Shown here piece by piece: positions 1 to 10,904 of a stretch of 64,000 bases of DNA. The DNA comes from Simmondsia chinensis (taxonomy: Eukaryota > Streptophyta > Magnoliopsida > Caryophyllales > Simmondsiaceae): contig JAGTTD010000001.1 in the NCBI GenBank assembly GCA_018398585.1, positions 34,301,938-34,365,937 of the forward strand, in the 5' to 3' direction. The notes under the pieces were generated by a model. The model was not told the origin of the DNA and ran no database searches. It saw only the letters and a list, made by a program, of their open reading frames with translations. Both the position numbers and the translations under genes were made by a program. Position 1 is the first letter of the stretch, and every line of letters starts with the position of its first letter.

Positions 1-475
1 TTTGTCTTAAAACCGTGGCTCTAAGTATGAGATGAGCTCACAAGCGGGGATAGAAGGCATAAACGACATAAATCGAGTACAAACGAGATTTTTAATGTGG
101 CTCGGTCCTAAATGACCTACTCCACGGTCCCTTTTACCACTAGAGAGCTCTATTTCATTAATATTACAACCTAAGTTACAACCGCATAATTTACAAGGTG
201 CTTTCTTACAGAACTTAAGCTATTAAGTTACAAACCTATCTCAATCACAAGATTTACAAGAAAACAATAGTGAAAGCGAGAGAGTAAGAGAAGTTATACC
301 GACTCCAAAGCCAGGTTGCTGCAAATGGCCTCACGATTCTAGATCCTCCTAATCAGCGTTCGTGGTTACCAGCATCGGGCAAGTCCTGGACTTACCAGCA
401 GGGTTCGAGCTCTAAAAGTCCCAAAGGATGCCCTAGGAAACGCCTTGGAAGGGGGAGGAGATGAACCGTAGGGGG

Positions 476-506
<31 letters not shown>

Positions 507-1056
507 TGAACCGTCCCAAAAAAGACCCCAACCTTTTCTCTCTCTACAAACGGCCCCCCTTTTGCAGACAAATCACGATCCGGGTGAGGCAGAGGTGAGC
601 CGTTGATAAGCTCCAAAAGAACGGCTCAGATGAGCCCAAACAAACACACAAAGAGGCACGGGATGGGTGACACCTCCCATAACCGATCGATGCACCGCCC
701 AGATGGACGCACGGGATGGAGCCACCACAACCCGCGAGTGCCTGCATGACACGTGTCCCACTTCAGGCGCCAAAAAATTGAACCGTGGGATAGCTTCCAC
801 AGGAAGCTTCATCCAGGTGGGGTCCAGCTGTACCCCATAATAAATATCCACCAGTAATAACAACAGAAAAAAATAATAAATAATATTTGTTTATTGTATT
901 TCTTTTTACTTATTTAATTTAAAACACTTATTTAAATTATGTAAAACCCATACTTTGTTTCTCTCAAAAAAATGCCTTTTGTCAACTTAATAGCTTAGCT
1001 CTCTTCCTAGCCTTGTTTCGGACATAGTTTAGACTATATAAAAACCAAATTCCAAC
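1..1056. other. Gene-free segment upstream of the first copia element
   Basis: No coding region can be supported. Short overlapping frames on the minus strand (392-863) are low-complexity or proline- and serine-rich and match no family I know. The segment holds a GA microsatellite (476-505). The text around 85-175 looks like LTR-retrotransposon or repeat-derived sequence, but I cannot assign a family. Confidence 0.5.
476..505. repeat. (GA)n microsatellite, about 15 units
   Basis: Uninterrupted GA dinucleotide tract read directly from the sequence. It lies in the gene-free left edge of the window and produces the serine/leucine-rich minus-strand frame there, which should not be taken for a gene. 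Confidence 0.95.
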
Positions 1057-1260
1057 AAAAACTAAACGCTACAAAATTGAACATCCTCAGCCATAATGGC
1101 CGGTTATGCTAGAAAGTAGCAGAGGAGTGAATATCCCAATTAACTTAGCAAGATGCTAAAGGAACATACTAGATACTCGGAATATTCGATGTACAAAACA
1201 CGTAACAAATATAAGAAAAGTATGCATACAAAAATAAATAATACAGATTAATATTCAACA
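1057..1260 (-). repeat. 3' LTR of copia 1 (minimum extent)
   Basis: Shares an aligned block with 7852-8034, including ACTAAACGCTAC near one end and the TGTTGAATATT start on the minus strand. The polypurine tract immediately beyond 1260 identifies this as the 3' LTR. The far boundary is uncertain because no TG terminus is visible near 1050. Confidence 0.7.
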
Positions 1261-1610
1261 CTCTCCCTCAAGTTGGAGCATGTAACTTGCAAAGAAGTGA
1301 AGAGAAGACTGGTCCTACAAAAGCCTTCGTAAAGACATCAGCAAGATTACCCGTAGAACGAACAAACGACGAATAAGCGTTCTCTACTAAGATGACAATT
1401 GGTTTCAATGTGTTTTTTCCACTCATGGAAGACTGGATTTGAAGCAATGTGTAAATCTGTTGGTACTGGTAGCCTTGACTCGGCATTCAGCTTTAAGAAC
1501 GTGAAACAACCAATTGTTTCTTCGAGCACCACGCAATATGCGCCCCACTAAAAAATACCTCAAAATAAGTAGTTAACGTTCTAGCGGTTGGACAAATTGC
1601 CCAACCCACA
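1261..1610 (-). pseudogene. Copia RNase H C-terminal relic (copia 1)
   Basis: Minus-strand fragments match the copia RNase H domain in order. A stretch around 1530-1610 resembles the segment before the conserved [12 protein letters not shown] motif, and 1347-1440 carries the [16 protein letters not shown] motif. The end, LADVFTKAFVGPVFSSLLCKLHAPT-like, stops just before the polypurine tract. The pieces lie in different frames, and the residues between the SRS motif and the NPVFHE motif are missing, so there is both a deletion and frameshifts. In copia Pol, RNase H removes the RNA strand during cDNA synthesis. This copy cannot be functional. Confidence 0.8.
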
Positions 1611-2510
1611 AGACCAATGAAAACTTGTAACAAAAATTCATCCCCGAAATGACTTGAAGAATGAAGACAAAACCAGGAAAGTGTATCAACTACTCCCCCT
1701 GTCACAAAAACCACTACTAAATCTTGATCAAAATTAGTGTTAGACATTGTGCAATACACACACCCCAAAACCGATCCAAAGCGAAGAGGAATGAAAATGA
1801 GGATTGAAACACTCCTCAAAACTAACCCTAAAACACATGACATGGTTAGACATTGTTTAACATATGCCACAGAAAGAGGACTTAAAATTTGAGCCTTGAA
1901 ACGCCTGGCTTGCACAACAAACAAAAATTTAAGTGGAAAAAAACCACCATGAGAAGACTAAAATTTTGATCCAAACTCTCAAGGAAACAAATCCAAATTT
2001 TCAGAGCGGGTCTAAATAAAACAAATCCAAAAATAAAAACAGCCAAATCTAAGTCTAATAATTTTGCTCCGAAGCCTCCGACAAAGAAAATTACAATAGA
2101 CTTCCAAAATAAATCTTGGGTAGTCAAACGAAGTTGAATGTCAAAAAACCAATTCAAGACAAATTTTAATACCAAAGCCGTAGGTACAAACGACCAAATA
2201 CAACCCATAAAAACTAAGCAAATCAAACTTTTGACATTAAATGATGATTCCAAAACTCTTGCGTGAAACCAAATATGGAGGACCAAAAATGCATCAACTT
2301 AAACCAAACCATAAGAAGGAAAACAACTCAAAAATAAAATATTTAAGAACAACTTGAACAAAATGTAAGACAAAACACAAGAATAAGAGAATAAAAATTG
2401 GATTGTTTATAAAATCTCCACACTAGCGTGAAGAACATTTGTAACAAAATTTATCCCTAGATAAAGGTAAAACAAGGAGTGAGTATTAATGACTTTATCA
2501 AAGAAATTAC
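1611..2510. other. Non-coding interior of copia 1
   Basis: No domain is recognisable. Two stretches, near 1615-1700 and 2430-2500, resemble each other (both carry a TTGTAACAAAA-type motif followed by ATCCC), which suggests an internal duplication. Long minus-strand frames at 1493-2286 contain no known motif beyond the RNase H tail. Confidence 0.5.
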
Positions 2511-3025
2511 TGATGCAGCGTGTAAAGTGGGATTTTGGGGAACAGGAAGGATTCAACAACCTTCCCTTTCTATTTTATTAATAACTAATGAAAGCAAGGG
2601 GAAACATAACTCAAGTTTCACAACCTAAGAAGAGAGGACTCTCAATAAGAGGCTAAAAGTCTGAAAAATAAAAGCTAACTAAAACCCTAGATCTCCTCTA
2701 GTAATTTAGAGGAGCTTTTTAAATAAGACTAAAATTCTAAAAGATAATTCAAAATTTAAAATTTAAAATTAAAATTAAATCCTAATTAAACTCTAAGTCT
2801 ATCTTTTGCCGCGTCCAAAGTTCACCGATGTCCCGCATCCGTCGACACCATACCCGGTACCCGCCAACTCGTACAGCCTTGCCACCAAGATCATGCTGCC
2901 AACACTTACCCAATGATGCGACATTACCGGATGCATCAGACTCGAACTCTCATCAGCCGTGTCTATGTACTTGCCAATCCTGTCATCCCGCAAAGCTATC
3001 CGCCAAAGGAGGCGAGGCTGCATCA
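2511..3025 (-). repeat. Gypsy-family 3' LTR (515 bp)
   Basis: Its boundaries (TGATGCAG...GCTGCATCA) and adjacent purine tract match the LTRs at 41306-41911 and 55075-55619. The body is diverged and AT-rich in the half nearest 2511. The flanking bases ATTAC at 2506-2510 have no clear duplicate at the other end. Confidence 0.7.
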
Positions 3026-3990
3026 TTCTCTCCGGGTTAGAGAGAATTCATCCTCGAAATCGTTGATGGATCTGATTCAATTCCGCCCAGCCATGTTCTC
3101 TCACGGCTAGACCCCGTCTTGCCAAACTCCGATTCATCAAACTTATCTAGTTGTGGTTCATTGCCCCGGCTTGCCAAGACGTGTGCTTAACCTTGTGCAC
3201 CAAGGTGTAGACGACATCATTCTCTTCGGGCTGAAGAGATTCGCTCACGAATCAGCCAACGGGTCTTCTTGGTTATCCTCACCAAGTTGAGTTTCCTTAT
3301 GCCAATCTCCAATCTTGTCGATCACGAGGCTGCCATGCTGTTTCGGGTGCAGTTTGTTGATCCCCACTGCCAACATAAAGGTTGTCGTTTGTGCTGTCAA
3401 GTTTCATCTGCCTTTGGTAACAAAGTTGCCGTGAGCCCTTGAAGCCTGTAATCCAGAAGCGTCTCTAGTTTCCCTCGGTGTAGGAGCCTACCCAGTAACT
3501 CACCTCTCGGTATCTGACTCTTTCACCATGGATTTTCCCATGTCGCCAACATAGCTATCGGTAACTCTCCCGGCACTTCAACCTTCTTTGTTATGCCATC
3601 AAGATGTTCCTGCCAAGTTCCCTCCTTTGTTGGTGTTAGTACAGCTGATCCGCCCCCAGATGTAAATCATAATAAGCAGCTTACACATTTGGCCAAGACA
3701 TCCTAATGCACCTCAAGGCATACTCGGTATCAGCCCCGTTTACTCGGTAAGTTATGTCCGTGAACCCAGCCTATTTGGTGTTGTTCCTTCTTCGTTGGCT
3801 GCAAGAAATACACCAACCCTTCTGAACGAACCTCCTTGAATGGACTCCCTAACTTATTCGACTCCTCCTCTTCGCCATAGATAGGATCATCAAATATGGG
3901 TGGAGAAGACAAGTCAAGATGCGTCGGTTCATCAAAGATTGGTTCTCTCCTATTAACGCCTATTTGGTTGTCGATTACCATATGACATTT
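2511..3990 (-). mobile_element. 5'-truncated gypsy element of the gag-protease family
   Basis: The low-coordinate end is an LTR (2511-3025) of the same family as the complete elements at 41306-44424 and 52432-55619. It begins TGATGCAG on the plus strand, ends GCTGCATCA, and is followed by a polypurine tract at 3026-3048 resembling that of the other copies. Internal sequence reaches about 3990, where a minus-strand frame (3730-3981) carries the acidic linker typical of chromovirus Gag-Pol (PIFDEPTH and PIFDDPIYGEEEE). The order linker then LTR fits minus orientation. The 5' LTR, gag core and primer site are absent, so the copy is truncated. It sits inside copia 1. Confidence 0.7.
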
Positions 3991-4240
3991 TTAACAAAAT
4001 ATATCAACCCACAAAAATGGATGACAAGATTAGGCTTCAATTAAAGCTTACTGTTGAAAACTCAAACTAGTTGTTCAGGATCTCTAGGTGGTTAAAAACT
4101 TAAAAAGATTACCTATATACCACAATTTTTGGGCAAAACAATTAGAAAAATCAAAGAGCAAGACCAAAGAATAATAAAACTCTGGGCCAAGACCAACCGA
4201 CAAAATATCAAAAAAAATACCCAAAAGTAACTAGTGTAAG
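3991..4240. other. Copia 1 remnant between insertions
   Basis: AT-rich non-coding sequence with no recognisable domain. It ends with AGTGTAAG (4233-4240), the left half of the hAT target duplication. Confidence 0.6.
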
Positions 4241-4668
4241 TAGAAGTGGCCACTGGTCCGGGCCGGCCCGGAAACTGGCCCGGTCCAGCCCGTGTATGGC
4301 CCGGCCCGATCCGGCCCACACTAGACGTTGGGAGAAAGTAAAGAAAGAGCCGTTGAACGGCTCTAATTAAAAAAAAAATTATATATTTTTTTCTATAAAT
4401 ACTTAAATGTCCCCAACCCATTTCCTCACCAAATCTTCAATCCTCTCTTCTCTCTCTATACATTCATCATCTCCCATCTCCTCTAACCTTGCTAATTGCA
4501 AAATTGTGCTCTAAAGTTCGAAGTTCGTAAAGTATTTGGCTGAAGTTCGAATTTAATTGTTCTCTCGTTTCGGTAATTTTAGTATCGCAATTTTATTTGA
4601 TTCGCATTTTTAGTTATTTAATTTGCATTACTACTTGCATTTTATAAATACTAATCACTTATACTAAT

Positions 4669-6889
4669 ATGGCACACAACTCTTCATCGTCCTCTGGAGC
4701 CGGTCGTGCTAGTTCTAGCTCTTCTTGGCCACCTAGAATCCCTAAAAGGAGTAGAATTGTCTTATTTAATGCTGAAGAACGAGTTTTTATACAACCAGAC
4801 CCATCACCCCCATACACTGATGATAGCATAGATTATGACTTTTCACACACAACAAGATTATCATGAGTCAGGTGGTGGTGGGGTTGGAGACTCACAAACT
4901 GATGAGGAATCCACGCCCACCACCGAAGCCCAGCCTAAAACTAGTACCGGTGCTAGTACGCGTACAACTAGTGGGGTATGGAAGCACTTTACCCTTAATA
5001 AGACAACTAATAAAGCAACTTGTAAATTATGTGACCTAGCTAAGGATTTTAGTCATTAACCTGGTAGTGGGACGGGCACATTAAACAGACATATACTTAG
5101 GTGCTACCCCGAGCAATACCCAGAAAAGAGCCAACAACGTCTAGTATAGCAAGTGACCGGTGCACTTGCTAATTTTAGGTTCCCTCAAGAGAGCAACCGA
5201 AAGGGGCTAGCTAAATATATAATTTTGAGTGAAAGGCCTTTTAATACCTACGAAGACCCAAAATTTCATCAACTACCTCCAACGAAATATGAACCCCGCC
5301 ATTGTGAGGATTACTCGGAACACCGTAAAGCGGAACTCTTTTACGTTGTACCACGGGATGAAAGCTGGGGTCTTCACACATTTTACGACGAACACGAGCA
5401 TGTTCTCATTGAAGTCGGACGTATGAACGTCGAAACCTGGCCAACCTTATATGTGCATAACGGCACAATGGACCGATGAATTCTTCATCATCCAAAAGAG
5501 TATAATTCATTTTGGACTTTTAGATTGCCCCCACAATGCCGAGGTAATTATGGGTGCGATTACGTCGGCAGTTCGCGACTGGGGCATAGAGTGACGTATC
5601 TTCAATATTATGTTCGACAATGCTGCCAATAACACTGCAGTCGTTACACATTTTATTAGGCAAATGAGACCCATGTTAGGTGGGAAGTATTTCCATATTC
5701 GTTGCATTTGTCACATTTTGTATTTAGTGGTAATGGATGGTTTAGATTTTATAAAAGTATCCCTTACCACCTTAAGATCCGTAATAATATCGATTAAATC
5801 ATCAAGCACTAGAAAAAGAAGATTTAGAAATTTATGTAGGTTGCATAACATAGAATATAAACAATTCAAATTAGACTCCCAAACTAGGTGGTCGTCTACA
5901 GTAGAAATATTAGAGCGCATTTTACCATACAAAGACATTCTGATGGAATTCGCCCAGGAAAATCGTACAGAATGGAGCGATTACAACCTAGCCGGTATAA
6001 ATTGGAGACAATAGATCAAATTTGTAACTTTTTTAGCATGTTTAAAGAGGCTACGACATTTTTTTCGGGTTGCTACTATCCGACCATGCCTCAAGCAATA
6101 TCAAGATTACTTGATATTGTCAATTGGATGGTGGGTAATAAATCCAACCCCATTTTGTTCGATTCGATTAAGGCAATGAAAGAAACGTTTGCCAAATATT
6201 ATTCTGAACTACCTCTTACATACTGCTTGGCAACTATTTTAGACCCTCGTTGTAAACGCGAGGGTTTTAACTTGTTTTGCCAACATTTTTTCAAATATTT
6301 GTATCCTAGTCTTAATATCGAAACTTTCATTGCCGATGTCAATAACGACTTGCATCATTTATTTTCTCAATATGTTCGTCAATTAGCGTCCAATAATCCT
6401 AGTACTGCTGCAGTAGGATCTTCCACATCTAGTGGAAGTAGTTCACACATGTCATATTCGTGGAAGCTGTTGGAGCAATTTACGCCCACAGTAGCCCCCA
6501 CGTCATGTGATAAGCTAGATTATTATTTGTAAACACCTTTGGTCCATATTTTCGGGCCGCCGGCCAACCCACATTTTAACCTTTTACAATGGTGGAACAC
6601 AAACCAAGCCCAGTATCCCGTGCTTTCCACTATGGCACGTGATATACTAAGTTGTCCAGTGTTTTCAGTAGCATCGGAGTGTGCTTTCAGTCTTGGTGGT
6701 GGGTTGCCTGGAACGAAGAGGGCGAAGCTATCGCCGTCAAGCTTGAAGATGTCCATGTGCTTGAAGAATTGGCTGCTAGCAGAGGCCAGAGATCAACAAA
6801 GAATGAAGCTGGATTCATCGAGCGATGAAGAAGACGACCGCACAACTGATACGTCAAATGATGGCGTAGAAACCCCCCTAGGTGACTGA
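4669..6889 (+). pseudogene. hAT transposase (BED finger, RNase H-like core, dimerisation domain), broken
   Basis: A cut-and-paste transposase gene spread over several frames. The start at 4669 (MAHNSSSSSG) precedes a serine-rich N-terminus. A BED zinc finger follows at about 4975-5105 (WKHF, CKLC, then LNRHILRC). The central hAT core runs from about 5480 to 6500, including FDNAANNT, HIRCICHILYLVV, the conserved TRWSST motif and ILDPRCK. The C-terminal dimerisation domain is at 6575-6700 (YPVLSTMARDILSCPVFSVASE, then CAFSLGGG). Breaks include a frameshift near 4850, stops at 5057-5059 and 5147-5149, frameshifts near 5480 and 5590-5610, another between 5990 and 6020, and a stop near 6530. All domains remain, so the gene decayed by point changes rather than large deletion. 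It cannot now encode a functional enzyme. Confidence 0.92.
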
Positions 6890-7272
6890 TATCAACACTT
6901 TTGTATGTCAATTATTTACTTTTAAATATTTACGTCAAAAGACGACCGCACCCCCATATGTCGAACTTTGTATTTTTTGATAAACAAATTTATACTTTTA
7001 AATATTAGGCCCCAACTGCGTTGTATTTGTACTTGTATTTGTTGCGTTATTTATGTACCATTATTTTTTTTGATAAGATATTTACCATTACTTATTGTAT
7101 ATTTTATTTTATTGCATATATTTAGCATTATTTTTTTTAAACATGTATATTTAGAATTATTAGTGCTTGGAAAAAATGTATTTGTATCTCATATTATTTA
7201 TCAATGAATTACAATAATTTTAGTACAAAACGACTTTGTATTATTTTAAATTTTTTTTTATTTCTGTAAAAA
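6890..7272 (+). other. hAT 3' untranslated and subterminal region
   Basis: AT-rich sequence between the transposase and the right subterminal GC-rich motifs. The open frame at 6968-7207 is T-rich, hydrophobic by composition and has no family match. Confidence 0.6.
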
Positions 7273-7328
7273 AGCGGGCCCAGGCCAGGCCCGACCCTGC
7301 CCGCCCGTTGGCCACCTGTAAGTGTAAG

Positions 7329-7851
7329 TGGCAACATGTGAATAGCAAAAAGTAATCAACAAAGTTGGAGAAAAACTTGACACCCAGACCGTTGAGCTCA
7401 CCGCAAAAAGCAACCCAAAAAAAAACTTAACGGATTGAATTTTGCTCAGAAATTATATTAAAAATACTAAATTTAAAATAAATAATTTAGAAATATATTG
7501 AATAAAATTAGACAAAATAAAAAATAAAATAATTTACGAACATCTTGAATTTAACAAAGACAAGAACCAACAAAATAGAAAGAGACTTGGATCCAAAATT
7601 CACAAGACTTGGATAAACATATTGAGACTAGGGTAAATATTTTTTGATCCAAAAATACTTGGATAAACAATATAAAAGAAACAAAACATCTAAAAAGAAT
7701 AGATACTTAAAACTTTGGATAGATATTTCTTTTGATCCAAACAATTGGATGAACAATACAGTTACAAATCTTCCCTACTTATAGTATAAACATGAGAAAC
7801 CCAAAAGAATACACTTGCAACTCTTGCAAGAATCCTAGAAAATTGAAGAAG
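7329..7851. other. Copia 1 remnant (5' internal side)
   Basis: AT-rich non-coding sequence between the hAT right flank and the copia 1 5' LTR. No primer binding site is recognisable. The minus strand near 7785-7800 has a TATA-like stretch that might belong to a longer LTR. Confidence 0.45.
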
Positions 7852-8034
7852 AAAACTAAACGCTACAAAATTAAATATCCTTGGCCATAATGGCTAGATA
7901 TGCTAGAAAGAAGGAGAGGAGTGAATGCCCCAATTAACTTAACGAGATGCTAAAGAAATATACTACATACTAAAAATACAAGAAAAATACCAATATAAGA
8001 ATAGAAAATAAAAAATAAAAACTAATATTCAACA
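7852..8034 (-). repeat. 5' LTR of copia 1 (minimum extent)
   Basis: Aligns with 1057-1260 through the blocks CATAATGGC, GAGGAGTGAAT, CCCAATTAACTTA and AATATTCAACA. On the minus strand it starts TGTTGAATATT. Divergence from its partner is high, indicating great age. Confidence 0.7.
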
Positions 8035-8510
8035 TAACATGATTACCTTCTTTATAAACATGAGAAACTCCATATTAGCAAACATATTCTAGACATATAT
8101 CTTTAATATTGATCCTAATATGCCACTGGCATTTTTTTACTATGACATTAAATTTAAGATTTTAAAGTATAATTGAATTTTCTTTTTATCAATCATCATT
8201 ACATTAAATAGTTCATATATATTTAAAAAGTAAAAAGTTAATTGTTGGTGTATTTTTTTGAAATAAATAAAATGATAGTTTGGTGTCTTTTAGTTAAGAT
8301 GTGCGTCTTTTTATGTGAAGAGATATCTCTTCCGAGAGTCACTTGAAACGAATGTAAATATTTTTTTCATTCTTAACATTTATGTATCCAACAATATTTT
8401 ATCGGTATCTTGTTCTTCAATATTAGAAATCCATCATTTGTAAACATATTTTCAATTTGTACTTTGGTCCATTGTATTCCAGGTGCTGTTTTGATAAGGA
8501 CAAATAAGTC
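8035..8510. other. AT-rich intergenic segment
   Basis: No coding or structural feature found. Confidence 0.5.
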
Positions 8511-8513
8511 TTA

Positions 8514-9482
8514 GGCTCTATTTGGCACATTGAATTAGAATTGGACCATAGAATTGCAATTGCAATTGCAATTCTAATAGAATTAGAATTCTGATGGAAT
8601 TAAAATTTCATTGTTTGGTTCATCAAAAGGAATTGAAGGTTGAAATTATAATTACACAATGATTCGAATCATCAAGGATTTTCGATCAAAATGATTCACA
8701 TTGCTTTCAAGTTATTATGGTTGGAGTGATTCCCTTTGAGTTCGAGTTATTTGAGTTTCGAGTCAAATCGGATTGAGTATCACATCGAATCGTTTGGTGT
8801 CCAAGTTATCTTGGATTATAAGTCAATCGAGTTAGGGCTTTTCGGGATTTAGGCTAGTTACGATTAGGTTTGAGTTTATTTAGGTCATTTCAAGCTTGAG
8901 TCATCTTAATTTTGGGACAAATAGGTTGTATCTTTTCCAATTTTGAGTCATCTTAGCCTAAGTTTGAGATGGGTCGGTTCATTTTGGATATGGGTCGTAT
9001 TATGTTTTGGGTCAATTTGGTTGGGTCATTTCCAGTTCGGCTCAGATTGTTTATCTCACATTCAAGTCGAGTAGTTTCATTTTCTGGATTTAAGTTATCT
9101 CAAGTTCGGGTCAATTAGGTCGGGTCATTTTAGACTTTGAGTTAAGGCGATTTCGGTCATTTCAAGTTCATGTCATTCAAGTTGAGTGATTTTGAGGTTC
9201 GGGATAAATTTTAGGTTGTGTCTAAGTCTTTAAATTTTGAGTCATCTTGGATTTAGGTTAATCAAGTACGGTCATTTTGGGTTTTAGGTCAATGCAGTTA
9301 ATATTTAATTGTAATTCCTTACCCCCACCCCAAGGAATTGGAAAGTATGATTTTTAGTTAAATCCAATTGTATAGAATTGGGCAATGGAATTGTAATTCC
9401 AATTCGATTAGGTGAACCAAACAAAACAATTGGAATTCTGAGCCCCAATTTCAGGCTCCAATTCCATACTCCAAACACAACC
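8514..9482. mobile_element. PIF/Harbinger-like non-autonomous element
   Basis: A TTA trinucleotide flanks both ends (8511-8513 and 9483-9485), the target duplication expected for PIF/Harbinger. The termini are inverted: GGCTCTATTTGG on the left and, reading the right end on the other strand, GGTTGTGTTTGG (9 of 12 matches). Inside each end are runs of GGAATT/AATTCC-type motifs, including a (CAATTG)-like stretch at 8554-8577. The middle (8650-9300) is a degenerate serial repeat of GAGT/GGTC/TTCGAGT motifs with no open reading frame. It would have been mobilised in trans by a Harbinger transposase. A related copy, split by copia 2, lies at 39749-40265 and 47446-47935. Confidence 0.75.
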
Positions 9483-9485
9483 TTA

Positions 9486-10880
9486 AGGATAGTAGTTCAA
9501 TACTACGCCTTGAAGTCGTTGTGATCGTTGTATCCGTTTTATCGAATTTCTTTAATAGCAATATAGTTTATGTATAAAGAAATTTATAACAATCATTACC
9601 TTTTGTTTTTTTAATTGCGAGGTTTTGTTTCTCGTGCATAATTTGCTTGAGTCTCTTAATTAAATTCCCCACACTTGAGCATGCCACCATAAATAAGGCA
9701 AAGTGTGGTGTTCCCATATCATATTTCCCCCTCATTCATGGGACACCATGAAGCCATTCCTAGCACGTATCTTGCTTCCTTTACTTTTGTTTTCTTTGTT
9801 ATAAAATTTCTTACTTTTAGAAATAAAGGCTAATACAACAATTCTTTTGCCACCTCACCTGACCTAACTAGTTCTCTTTTACGTTTTAAAGTAATATAAT
9901 GTGCTTCTAGCATTTATAGTTACTAATTTGTCCCTTTTCATTTTTTTTTAATCTCAAATATTATGTCTTTTTGATTTTTTTTTTTTTTTATTTAAATTTT
10001 AAGCATTGTGGAGGCTTTGTTGCAATTTGGGGTTTGGGTGTTTTAATTTTGTTCAACATGTATAAACACCTCAATTATACATAGAAAGAGTAAAGGTGGG
10101 AAAACCATTTAATATACCCAATTGTCCTTATCCTTGGTCAAGTCTTGTGGGCCTAAAGTGGGCACCTCGCTCTGCCTGGTTGTCGCATCACGATGTTGTG
10201 TGGTATGGCCTTTTTCTAACCCGTTCTTTTATTTTCATGGCCATCTTATTTTATAGTCGTCGAAATCTAACTCGAGATTATTTTTTTCTTTGGGCCGAGT
10301 TCATGGCTACAAGCTCGAGCTCGAGATACACATTTTGATTGTTTCAATGCCTATTCTTTCCATATCTATTTTGTCCATAACTGAAGCCAGATTTTTTGCT
10401 CTTCCATATCCACCACTCTCCATACTGAGGGCAGATTTTCTGCCCAATTTTCATAATAGACAGTTGCTTAATGGGCAACCTTGTGCCTATAAATTTGGTA
10501 ACTAGGAGCTTTGTTAGACACACTAAATTACACCGAAATACATCTTCTCCACTGGTTTACTCTGTCTCTCAATATCAATTCTTTCTCTCCTCCATTATGG
10601 AGCAAGTGGAAGCGTACTTTAGTCCATCTCCTTGTAGTAGAGGTGGGTGCTGTGTTAACCTTGGGGGTCAGAGTGCCATTAGTCCCGTTGTACATGTGCG
10701 AGGGCATGAATGACTTAAGGCAGTGGAGTTCTCCATGGCGCGACAATTCTTCGGTTTAATCTCTCTTAACTATTTTTGTACCTTTTGTCGTTGTACTATA
10801 GCTTGAGTTCACTTTTGTTTGTATTCAAGTTATATTTTGGTTGCTCATTTATTTCATATTTCAACGATCTGAGTCGTTTA
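9486..10880. other. Gene-free segment before copia 4; possible 5' LTR
   Basis: No supported gene. Short plus-strand frames at 10096-10759 have no recognisable domain. A TATA-like box (CCTATAAATTT) near 10487 followed by a pyrimidine-rich leader would fit the 5' LTR of the copia that begins about 10890, but I could not align it with that element's 3' terminal region, and no primer binding site is visible. Confidence 0.4.
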
Positions 10881-10904
10881 TTGTAAAATCAGTAATCACA
10901 ATAT

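Larger units (their letters stand above)
4241..7320 (+). mobile_element. hAT-superfamily DNA transposon with target duplication
   Basis: The element is bounded by an 8-bp duplication, AGTGTAAG, at 4233-4240 and 7321-7328. Its ends form imperfect terminal inverted repeats: TAGAAGTGGCCAC on the left and, on the reverse strand at the right, TACAGGTGGCCAAC. Subterminal regions are rich in GGCCC/GGGCC motifs on both sides (4258-4318 and 7273-7310). An 8-bp duplication and this type of terminus are hallmarks of plant hAT elements. The element is 3,080 bp, a size consistent with an autonomous hAT, and carries a decayed transposase gene (4669-6889). It inserted into copia 1; the pre-insertion site is reconstructed simply by removing 4241-7328. 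Confidence 0.92.
1057..8034 (-). mobile_element. Very old Ty1/copia element (copia 1) carrying two later insertions
   Basis: Two related terminal segments in the same orientation bound this element: 1057-1260 (3' LTR) and 7852-8034 (5' LTR). Read on the minus strand both start TGTTGAATATT. A purine-rich tract abuts the 3' LTR at 1261-1275, and degenerate RNase H coding sequence follows at about 1281-1610. The two copies have diverged strongly, by roughly 15% even in their best part, so the element is old. Its interior is interrupted by a gypsy fragment (2511-3990) and a hAT element (4241-7320). Gag, protease, integrase and reverse transcriptase are no longer readable. The inner LTR edges and a primer binding site were not found, so 1057 and 7852 are minimum boundaries. 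Confidence 0.75.

Noticed and set aside
2506..4112. ATTAC as target duplication of the truncated gypsy element
   Set aside because: ATTAC recurs by chance near 3974 and 4108, but neither position is next to an LTR terminus.
6968..7207. Small membrane protein (79 codons)
   Set aside because: Hydrophobicity comes from T-rich untranslated sequence of the hAT element.
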